A stretch of 37,522 nucleotides of DNA, from the NCBI GenBank assembly GCA_025656455.1, contig JAHXHS010000051.1, positions 1 through 37,522 of the forward strand. Direction: 5' to 3'. Position 1 is the stretch's first letter. Each line of letters opens with the position of its first letter. A program made the translations under genes and the position numbers. The notes under the pieces are model-generated. The model ran no database searches and had not been told where the DNA came from. It saw only the letters and a list, made by a program, of their open reading frames with translations. Positions 7,406 through 14,379 of the stretch are shown one piece after another. Origin of the DNA: Candidatus Thiodiazotropha sp. (ex Epidulcina cf. delphinae) (GTDB lineage: Bacteria > Pseudomonadota > Gammaproteobacteria > Chromatiales > Chromatiaceae).

Positions 7406-7433
7406 TTGTCAAGGTGGGGTAAGGGTCTATAAT
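7406..7433 (+). promoter_or_regulatory. Sigma-70 promoter upstream of the GH31 gene
   Basis: TTGTCA at 7406-7411, a 16-bp spacer, and TATAAT at 7428-7433. It would give a leader of about 225 bases before the GH31 start at 7666. The 434-bp gap 7232-7665 otherwise shows a CCCGG-rich repeat scrap near 7250-7272 and the small ORF at 7507. Confidence 0.6.
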
Positions 7434-7506
7434 TGCCTCGGATGGTCGTTTCGTGGTCAATCGCCGGCCGGTTATCGGCGTGTCAAGGGAGAACGAAGGG
7501 AAGCAA

Positions 7507-7623
7507 ATGGCAAATTCGCGTCATCGATCTGTCACGCCCGGCGGCGCGGGCATGTTGTCTGTGTCGCAGGCGGCTGTCCAATCGGTAGCCGCTGAAGGCA
7601 AATCACTACCCCTTTCTTCCTGA
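7507..7623 (+). CDS. Possible 38-residue leader ORF
   Basis: An ATG with AAGGGA upstream opens a 38-codon frame (starting MANSRHRSVTPGG) in the GH31 leader, ending 42 bp before the GH31 ATG. It has no recognisable domain, so it could be a small or leader peptide or a chance frame. Confidence 0.25.
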   Translation: MANSRHRSVTPGGAGMLSVSQAAVQSVAAEGKSLPLSS

Positions 7624-7665
7624 TCCCATTTCCCTGTCCCTTCATTCAATCAGGAGCGTAGACGC

Positions 7666-10600
7666 ATGGACATAAATTCCGCCACTGGGCAGCCGGAATC
7701 CTTCAGGTTCCTCAAGGTACAGCAGTTTTTTAATGACAGCGAAAATCGTCAATGGCATACGCTTGGGGATGCCGATGATATCCATTTCAATACAGCGAAA
7801 AAGCAACTTGAGGTGGTATTCACCAACACAGAAGGTCAAGCCTGTACGCTGCTGCTTTGCTTTCTGAGTCACAACATCATTCGTAAACGGTTTTATCCCG
7901 GCAGGGCGACGGCCGCGGACTATCCTCTCGGCAACAAGCGCACCGTGGTCATGGACAGTATTGATCAATTGGCCGGGACTTTTGGTGAATTCCAGATAAG
8001 CTTCACCCCAAGCGAGGCGGGGGCGACGATCAAGACCTTGACGGCCGATAATAAAGAGAGCCTGTTGCTGGAGATACAGCGGGCTCCGTTCCGGGTGGTT
8101 GTCTACAAATATGATAGCAAGGGACAAGCCTATCCGGTTCTCACCGACTGGGATGCCCCGATTCGCTATTGCCGACGGGATATTCAGGGGTTGCTCGATG
8201 ATGAATACTCGGTCATACAATCTTTCTGTAAATCGGCGGCGGCAAAATATATTGGCTTTGGCGAAAAGGGCGGCATCAGTCTGATTAAAAATATGACGCA
8301 ATTGACCTATTTCAACTATGACAACATGCGTTATAAGCAAATCTACAATCACGGTCCGTTGTGCGACAGTGAACCCTTGTACCATACCTCCCCGTTCTTC
8401 TTCGAGTTTGGCGGCAGCGCTGGCAATAACAGCTGTTACGCGATTTTTATCGATAATGCCTCCCAAACATTTATTGATGTCGGCAATCAGGATTCAAGGC
8501 GATATGAGTTAGGCAGTCTGTATGGCGAACTGGATTTTTATATGTTCTTCGGCGATAACAGCATCGAGGTTATGGAGGGGTATGCCAATATCGTCGGCCA
8601 TACCCGACTGAAACCGCGCTACGCTCTGGGCTACCAACAAGGATGCTACGGTTACGATAACAGAGAGAAGGTTATTCAGGCCGCGCTTAAACATCGCCAT
8701 CACCAGATCCCGCTGGATGGTATTCACATCGACGTGGATATACAACACCGCTACCAGACCTTTACCGTGGATGATGACCGCTACGGTGATCCCCATGCTC
8801 CGTTTGCCGATCCTGCCGGCATGTTCGGTTATCTGAAGTCGCTCGGTGTCAAATGCGCGACCAACATCACACCGATTATCAGTAACGTCAACTTGTGGGA
8901 AGGCGTTCCTTATAAGACATACAGTGTTGCCAGACAGCATAATCTGTTGGTCGATGAAAACCGCAACCTGAATGAAATCGGTGAATACCAAAACTACGGT
9001 GACGGCTATGAGTCTTATCGTTGGGGCAATCTCAGCGATGTTCGTACTGGAGAGCCCTATGTGGGTGAGGTCTATTATGGCGGAGGCCGCGGTACTACAG
9101 GCTGTTATTTGGATTTCGGTAAGTCCGATGCCCGCACCTTTTGGGGTGAGCAGTATCGCTATCTCTACGACCTGGGTTTGGAAATGGTGTGGCAGGATAT
9201 GACCACACCCGCCATACGCGACACCCGGGGCGACATGAAGTCGTTTCCTTTCGCATTAAAGTTGACCGACAACTTCTTACGAAAATATGAGGCCGAATCG
9301 GACGAGGTCAAGGCGCGTCAAAGCGATGATGAGACCTCGCCGGCGGCGGCTATTCGCAATCTGTATGCCTACAACCTTCATAAGGCCACCTATCACGGAC
9401 TCAATAATCTGGGTTCGGTTACGCCATTTTCCATTATGCCTGTGGATGAGGTTCACATTGGCCGAGAGGATGCCGAACGGATATTGCAGCAACTCAGTGA
9501 CAGTGGATATCTTACCGACCTCAGCAGCGCTGAACGAAAAATCTATAAAGTCCCGCGGGACAAGGATCTCAATGGTGCGATTCAACTGCCGCTCGAGGCC
9601 GGCTATGAGCAATATAACAACGCCATATTGGAGGTGCTGCGCCTGTGCCAGAGACTTGAGGTCAAACGCGGCAACAACCGGAATTTCATCGTCGGACGCG
9701 GCGGTTTCACGGGCATGCATCGTTTTGCCGCCCTGTGGACGGGAGATAACGCCTCGACCTGGAATTTTCTGAAAATCAATATCTCGCAGATTCTGGCATT
9801 GGGTATCTCAGGGCAACCGCTGTCAGGCCAGGATATCGGTGGCTTTGAACAGGCGCCCGGGGGTGGTAAATGGGCCGATCCTGAACTGATTATTCGCTGG
9901 ACCCAGGTTGGCGCCTTCCTGCCTTGGTTCCGTAATCATTACATCGCCAAAGGTGTCAAAGACTTTCAGGAGGTGTACGCTTTTCAAGACGTGATCGACC
10001 AGGTCCCACAGGACTACCGCTATATGTATGAGGCCGTGTTGCCCATCTGTCGTCACTACATCAGTCTCCGTTATCGACTGATGCAGCTGTTTTACGACGC
10101 CATGTTCGAAAACACGCTGAACGGCTTGCCTATCAGCCGGCCGCTATTTTTGTCCGACAAAACCGATGCCGCCTTATTCAATGACAAACAGGCGTTCCTC
10201 GATTCACAGTTCTTGGTTGGCAACGATGTATTGGTTGCGCCGATACTGTTCAAGCAGTATGAAGGGAACACAGGCATCAGGGATATCTACATCCCTGCGG
10301 GTAGTGACTGGTTTTGCTACAAGGACAACCGGCAACCGCTTTCCGATAAGATGGTAGGGGGCATGACCTTCCGCAATTTCGACGCCAGCATCACTACCGA
10401 TAGTGGCCACATTCCGTTCACGGCCCCGGTTTTCATTCGATCCGGCGCTATTATCCCCACCCTTGAACAAGAACAGTTTGTCGGGGAGTATCAAAGCCGA
10501 GGGCAATTGAATCCCATTACGCTCAACATCTATCCGGGTCGGAAGGGTCAATACACCCTGTACCTGGACGATGGCATCAGCCGCTCTTCGGCGCCGGAAC

Positions 10601-11040
10601 ATTCACTCGATGAGGGCTGCGACCCTATCGCAAGAGGCGAGTATCGGGAGGTAAAGATCATGCACCGTTATAATGAACAGAGCCAACGGGAAGTCACGAT
10701 CAAACGGGGCCATGATAACTTCGATCCGATGCAGGGTCTGAGTGGTGATGGCCATTACTATTTTGTCGCCATCCTCCATGCCCCTGACGAGGGATCGAAT
10801 CCGCTTGAAAATATGAAGCTTGACGGTGGCGAGGCGTTTGCCTTGATAAGTGACGGCAGTCCTGAGGAGAGGGCTAATCTACTGTCCCAGGCGACTGAGA
10901 ATAGTTGGTATCATAATGAAAATCTCAATATCTCTTTTGCCAAACTATTTGATGACCGCGCTGAACTGACTATCTTGTTGAAGCCGAAAGCGCCGGTCAG
11001 CACCGTTGTCGATATCAGGTCGGGCAGTCGGGCAGCCTAG
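7666..11040 (+). CDS. GH31-family alpha-1,4-glucan lyase-like protein
   Basis: A 1124-residue protein with no signal peptide, so probably cytoplasmic. An AGGAG site stands before the ATG. Residues about 1-300 form the N-terminal beta-sandwich. The GH31 barrel follows with ALGYQQGCYGYDNREKV, the IPLDGIHIDVDIQHR strand, the nucleophile region MVWQDMTTP (D511), VGRGGFTGMHRFAALWTGDNAS (acid/base candidate D694) and SGQDIGGFEQ. C-terminal beta domains end near 1124. Length and the WQDMT and DMKSFPF motifs resemble alpha-1,4-glucan lyases, which release 1,5-anhydrofructose from glycogen or starch, more than ordinary alpha-glucosidases of 600-900 residues. An insertion of about 70 residues (roughly 584-655) separates the two catalytic regions. 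GH31 is firm; lyase activity is inferred. Confidence 0.8.
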   Translation: MDINSATGQPESFRFLKVQQFFNDSENRQWHTLGDADDIHFNTAKKQLEVVFTNTEGQACTLLLCFLSHNIIRKRFYPGRATAADYPLGNKRTVVMDSIDQLAGTFGEFQISFTPSEAGATIKTLTADNKESLLLEIQRAPFRVVVYKYDSKGQAYPVLTDWDAPIRYCRRDIQGLLDDEYSVIQSFCKSAAAKYIGFGEKGGISLIKNMTQLTYFNYDNMRYKQIYNHGPLCDSEPLYHTSPFFFEFGGSAGNNSCYAIFIDNASQTFIDVGNQDSRRYELGSLYGELDFYMFFGDNSIEVMEGYANIVGHTRLKPRYALGYQQGCYGYDNREKVIQAALKHRHHQIPLDGIHIDVDIQHRYQTFTVDDDRYGDPHAPFADPAGMFGYLKSLGVKCATNITPIISNVNLWEGVPYKTYSVARQHNLLVDENRNLNEIGEYQNYGDGYESYRWGNLSDVRTGEPYVGEVYYGGGRGTTGCYLDFGKSDARTFWGEQYRYLYDLGLEMVWQDMTTPAIRDTRGDMKSFPFALKLTDNFLRKYEAESDEVKARQSDDETSPAAAIRNLYAYNLHKATYHGLNNLGSVTPFSIMPVDEVHIGREDAERILQQLSDSGYLTDLSSAERKIYKVPRDKDLNGAIQLPLEAGYEQYNNAILEVLRLCQRLEVKRGNNRNFIVGRGGFTGMHRFAALWTGDNASTWNFLKINISQILALGISGQPLSGQDIGGFEQAPGGGKWADPELIIRWTQVGAFLPWFRNHYIAKGVKDFQEVYAFQDVIDQVPQDYRYMYEAVLPICRHYISLRYRLMQLFYDAMFENTLNGLPISRPLFLSDKTDAALFNDKQAFLDSQFLVGNDVLVAPILFKQYEGNTGIRDIYIPAGSDWFCYKDNRQPLSDKMVGGMTFRNFDASITTDSGHIPFTAPVFIRSGAIIPTLEQEQFVGEYQSRGQLNPITLNIYPGRKGQYTLYLDDGISRSSAPEHSLDEGCDPIARGEYREVKIMHRYNEQSQREVTIKRGHDNFDPMQGLSGDGHYYFVAILHAPDEGSNPLENMKLDGGEAFALISDGSPEERANLLSQATENSWYHNENLNISFAKLFDDRAELTILLKPKAPVSTVVDIRSGSRAA

Positions 11041-11056
11041 ACAAATATAGGAGACC

Positions 11057-11073
11057 CCCCAGCTCTGCTGGGG
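11057..11073 (+). terminator. Hairpin behind the GH31 gene, possible terminator
   Basis: Perfect 7-bp stem CCCCAGC-TCT-GCTGGGG, 16 bp past the stop codon. There is no T run behind it, so intrinsic termination is uncertain. Confidence 0.4.
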
Positions 11074-11155
11074 AGGTATTCTCAGTTTGACAGTTCCGGA
11101 AATCTCACAGTAACGCCCCTGCGTGAGGCGCCAAGCGCCACGCACAGGAGAAACC

Positions 11156-11540
11156 ATGAGATCAATAGGCAGTTTAAGTCACACACGTTGGGAGAGTAAG
11201 TAGCACGTTGTGTTCATCCCGAAGTATCGGAAAAAGATGATATTCGGGCAGGTTCGATATGAGTTGGGAGAAGTATTTCGCAAGACAATTTCTCTCGCAA
11301 AGACGCCAAGATCGCCAAGGAAAAATAAATACAATAAAAAGATAATAAGTTATAACTTTGCGATCTTGGCGTCTTTGCGAGAGTTTTTCTTTCCGGACGG
11401 ACACTAACTACGTTGACCAGCACTTCTGGGCGCGAGGGTACTTCGCGTCGACAGTCGGTCGAGACGAACAGGTCATAAGAGACTACATAAGGCATCAAGA
11501 AGCCGAAGATCGTCGCGTTGATCAGTTAAAGTTGATGTAG
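11156..11540 (+). pseudogene. tnpA: IS200-like transposase tnpA remnant
   Basis: The ATG at 11156 has AGGAG before it and reads MRSIGSLSHTRWESK, then an in-frame TAG where the family has Tyr or another residue, then HVVFIPKYRKKMIFGQVRYELG, a typical TnpA N terminus. The C-terminal part resumes in another frame at about 11400 with NYVDQHFWARGYFASTVGR and DEQVIRDYIRHQEAEDRRVDQL, which keeps the region of the catalytic tyrosine. The middle of the protein, with the HUH metal-binding motif, is missing and a 92-bp palindrome sits in its place. With a stop codon, a frame change and the loss of the active site, it cannot be functional. Confidence 0.85.
11292..11383. repeat. 92-bp palindrome inserted in the tnpA remnant
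   Basis: Perfect 24-bp inverted repeat: 11292-11315 (beginning CTCTCGCAAAGACG) with 11360-11383, enclosing an AT-rich 44-bp loop. It interrupts the transposase and replaces its central part. Confidence 0.8.
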
Positions 11541-11675
11541 TCGCCCCCTTTGGGGGCTCAAGGAGCCGTTTGCGGCTCCGTAACAGACCGCTTTGAGCGG
11601 TTCACAATTAAAGCCCCCGGCTTTGCCGGGGGATACGTTACTGTAGTGTCCTATACTGTTTGACGTTTTCAGCGT

Positions 11676-11870
11676 GACGAGAAGCCATTAGCCGCGCCCC
11701 GCGGGAAGTGCCCTTGGGGTGCTAGGCGCGTTGCGCCGGGAATGGCGCGCCCTTTCCAAGCAACGCAACAACGCGGATGATGGCTTCTCGTCGCGCCCGA
11801 AGGGAGGCCCACAAATGCGCCTGAACGCCCCGCGGGAAGCGCCCTCGGGGTGCACAGGCGCCATTCCCGG
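11676..11870. repeat. GC-rich repeat cluster
   Basis: A 13-bp inverted repeat (GACGAGAAGCCAT at 11676-11688 with its complement at 11780-11792) is combined with a near-exact direct repeat of about 24 bp starting CCCGCGGGAAG (near 11698 and 11827) and an inverted GGGAATGGCGC/GCGCCATTCCC pair (near 11737 and 11860). No gene is credible here. The stretch 11870-12090 shows nothing further that I can support. Confidence 0.55.
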
Positions 11871-12094
11871 CGATACGGTGCCGGCGGATCAGGTGATCAC
11901 CCGGCGGGGGCCTCGGCGCTGCCGGATACAGCGGTCGATCTGGCGGTCTCCATCGGCAATCAGACATCTATCGCGTCGTTATCTCAGATCCGAATGCCGC
12001 TGTCCCAATTCGCCCGTCGGATGGGCCCCGGCGCCAGTAAATTTGCTGTCGCGGTGGGAGGGGAGAGCGATTCCTAACTTCTGAAATCCCGGAA

Positions 12095-12123
12095 TTGCGC
12101 AGGGTGGGCGCCTGTGTTATCCT
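12095..12123 (+). promoter_or_regulatory. Candidate promoter of the rimP-nusA-infB operon
   Basis: TTGCGC at 12095-12100, a 17-bp spacer, and TATCCT at 12118-12123. It lies about 210 bp before rimP, upstream of the leader terminator. Confidence 0.5.
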
Positions 12124-12196
12124 TCGCGCCGAATTTGCGGATTTGTATCTATCATGCCGGACGGTCGGCGATACGCCGCAGCGAGCGAATTATAAT

Positions 12197-12221
12197 AAAA
12201 CCCCGTTAGCGGGGTTTTTTT
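12197..12221 (+). terminator. Terminator or attenuator in the rimP leader
   Basis: AAAACCCCG-TTAG-CGGGGTTTTTTT, a textbook intrinsic terminator 112 bp before rimP. It may end an upstream transcript or act as an attenuator if the promoter at 12095 drives the operon. Confidence 0.8.
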
Positions 12222-12332
12222 GTTTTCGAAAATCGAGGCTGTTTTGCCGATGGGATTTTGCATCGTCTTTCTGGTCTCGGGTTCGGGGACATCGGGATGG
12301 GCCATGCGCCCATTTTTTATTGCGGTGAAGAA

Positions 12333-12791
12333 ATGCGGTCTGCTCCGGAAAAACTGAAGTCACTCGTTCGCCAAGAGGTCGAGCTGCTGGGTTATGAACT
12401 GGTCGGGGTGGAAATGACCGGACAGGGAAAGGGAGGGTCTCTGCTGAGGATCTATATCGATCATGCGGACGGCGTTACCCTTGATGACTGTGTGCAGGTC
12501 AGTCACCAAGTCAGCGGGGTGTTGGATGTGGAGGATCCCATCAAGGAGAAGTACCAGCTTGAGGTCTCCTCACCCGGCATGGACAGGCCGCTGTTCGAGC
12601 CGGCGCATTTTGAGCGGTTTCAAGGGAGTCGTGTGCGGGTCAAGACCCACACGAAGATCGGAAATCGTCACCGTTTTACCGGTGTGCTGGGTGGCGTGGA
12701 AGAGAATCAGGTATTAGTCGAAGAAGACGGGACGCTCTATAGAATACCGATCGACCTGATCGATTCGGCCCGAGTGGTACCGGAATTTTGA
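12333..12791 (+). CDS. rimP: Ribosome maturation factor RimP
   Basis: A 152-residue protein, the normal length for RimP, which assists 30S subunit maturation. The ATG at 12333 (MRSAPEKLKSLVRQEVE) is chosen over upstream in-frame ATGs at 12258 and 12297 because similarity and family length begin here. The N-terminal domain shows LGYELVGVEMTGQGKGGSLLRIYIDH and the LDDCVQVSHQVSGVLDVED segment; YQLEVSSPGMDRPL is the family's most conserved stretch. The C-terminal SH3-like domain ends RIPIDLIDSARVVPEF. It is the first gene of the operon, 15 bp before nusA. Confidence 0.96.
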   Translation: MRSAPEKLKSLVRQEVELLGYELVGVEMTGQGKGGSLLRIYIDHADGVTLDDCVQVSHQVSGVLDVEDPIKEKYQLEVSSPGMDRPLFEPAHFERFQGSRVRVKTHTKIGNRHRFTGVLGGVEENQVLVEEDGTLYRIPIDLIDSARVVPEF

Positions 12792-12806
12792 ATTGGGAAA
12801 CAATTG

Positions 12807-14300
12807 ATGAGTAAAGAAATATTGCTGGTCGTGGATGCGGTTTCCAATGAGAAGGATGTCGAAAAAACGATCATCTTTGAAGCCATCGAGGCTGCTTTGG
12901 CATCCGCCACGCGCAAGCGGAACGGCGATGATATTCTGGTGCGTGTGGCCATCGATCGGGCCACCGGTGACTACGACACTTTCCGCCGTTGGGAAGTTGT
13001 CGAGACGTATGCCGAGGATGAGCCGGACGCCCCCTTGCGACAGATCATCCTGGATGCCGCCAGGGAGGAGGATCCCGACATTCAGGTCGGTGATTTCGTC
13101 GAGGAGCCGATCGAATCCATCGAGTTCGGTCGTATCGCCGCCCAGGCCGCCAAGCAGGTCATCGTGCAGAAAGTGCGGGAAGCCGAACGGGCCAAGGTGG
13201 TCGAGGCGTTCAAGGGCCGGGAGGGTGAGTTGGTTACCGGGGTGGTCAAGCGCATCGACCGGGGAAACATCTTCCTCGATCTGGGCGGCAATGCCGAGGC
13301 CTTCATCGGTCGCGAGCACATGATCCCCAAGGAGTCCATCAGGGTGGGCGACCGTCTGCGAGGCTATCTCTATGAAATTCGCTCCGAACCCCGGGGGCCG
13401 CAACTGTTCATCAGCCGCACCATGCCGGAACTGCTGATCGAATTGTTCAAGTTGGAGGTGCCGGAGGTCGGTGAGGGGCTGATCGATATCAAGAGCGCCG
13501 CCCGTGATCCGGGACTGCGGGCAAAGATTGCCGTGAAGGCGCTGGATCAGCGTATCGATCCGGTGGGCGCCTGTGTCGGCATGCGGGGCTCCCGCGTGCA
13601 GGCGGTCTCCAACGAATTGAACGGCGAACGGGTCGATATCATTCTGTGGAACGACAATCCGGCGCAATATGTGATCAATGCCATGTCCCCAGCGGACGTG
13701 GTCTCCATTGTGGTGGATGAGGATACTCACACCATGGATGTGGCGGTGAATGAGGAGAATCTCTCCCAGGCCATCGGCCGTGGGGGGCAGAATGTGCGCC
13801 TGGCGAGCCAGTTGAGCGGCTGGGAATTGAACGTGATGGATGAGGCCCAGGCTGCCGAGAAGAGCGAGTCGGAAGCCAAGGGGTTCATGGATGCCTTCAT
13901 GGAACAGTTGGATGTGGACGAGGACGTGGCCGCGATTCTGGTGCAGGAGGGTTTTACCAGTGTCGATGAGGTCGCTTATGTCCCCATCGAGGAGATGCTC
14001 ACCATTGAGGAGTTCGACGAGGATCTGGTAAATGAGTTGCGCAACCGGGCCAAGGACTTCCTTCTGACCCGGGCGATCGCCAATGAAGAGGCGTTCCGGG
14101 AACCTGCCGCGGATCTTTTGAAGATGCAGGGTATGGATCAGGAGTTGGCCTTTACCCTCGCCGGTCGAGGCGTTGTGACCATGGAAGATCTTGCCGAGCA
14201 GTCTATCGATGATCTGATGGAGATCGATGACATGGATGAAGAGCGAGCCGGTCAGTTGATCATGACTGCCCGCGCACCCTGGTTTGAAGAGGCGAAATAG
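12807..14300 (+). CDS. nusA: Transcription termination/antitermination factor NusA
   Basis: A 497-residue protein. It starts at the ATG at 12807; the TTG just before it is unlikely. Domains in order: N-terminal RNA polymerase-binding domain (MSKEILLVVDAVSNEK), S1 domain around residues 135-200 (GELVTGVVKRIDRGNIFLDLGG), two KH domains (VGACVGMRGSRVQAVSNEL; SQAIGRGGQNVRLASQLSGWEL) and two acidic C-terminal repeats, as in E. coli. NusA modulates pausing, termination and antitermination. It lies between rimP and infB in the conserved order. Confidence 0.97.
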   Translation: MSKEILLVVDAVSNEKDVEKTIIFEAIEAALASATRKRNGDDILVRVAIDRATGDYDTFRRWEVVETYAEDEPDAPLRQIILDAAREEDPDIQVGDFVEEPIESIEFGRIAAQAAKQVIVQKVREAERAKVVEAFKGREGELVTGVVKRIDRGNIFLDLGGNAEAFIGREHMIPKESIRVGDRLRGYLYEIRSEPRGPQLFISRTMPELLIELFKLEVPEVGEGLIDIKSAARDPGLRAKIAVKALDQRIDPVGACVGMRGSRVQAVSNELNGERVDIILWNDNPAQYVINAMSPADVVSIVVDEDTHTMDVAVNEENLSQAIGRGGQNVRLASQLSGWELNVMDEAQAAEKSESEAKGFMDAFMEQLDVDEDVAAILVQEGFTSVDEVAYVPIEEMLTIEEFDEDLVNELRNRAKDFLLTRAIANEEAFREPAADLLKMQGMDQELAFTLAGRGVVTMEDLAEQSIDDLMEIDDMDEERAGQLIMTARAPWFEEAK

Positions 14301-14379
14301 CCCCTTGGGCCAGGCGTGGATCAGACATGAAACCAAGCACAGCAATAGATGGATAAGGCAAACTCGAGAGGCCTGATGT

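Larger units (their letters stand above)
11121..11633 (+). mobile_element. Decayed IS200/IS605-type element
   Basis: A subterminal hairpin (GCGTG.GGCGC / GCGCC.CGC, 11121-11143) stands just before the tnpA remnant. Four successive hairpins follow its stop: GCCCCC-TTT-GGGGGC (11543-11557), GGAGCCG/CGGCTCC (11562-11579), ACCGCT/AGCGGT (11587-11601) and CCCCCGGC-TTT-GCCGGGGG (11614-11632). IS200/IS605 elements have no terminal inverted repeats and use such hairpins for single-strand recognition. The exact ends are not defined. Confidence 0.7.

Noticed and set aside
7642..8466. 274-codon open frame on the minus strand opposite the GH31 gene
   Set aside because: It lies antisense within a confident coding region and shows no family pattern.
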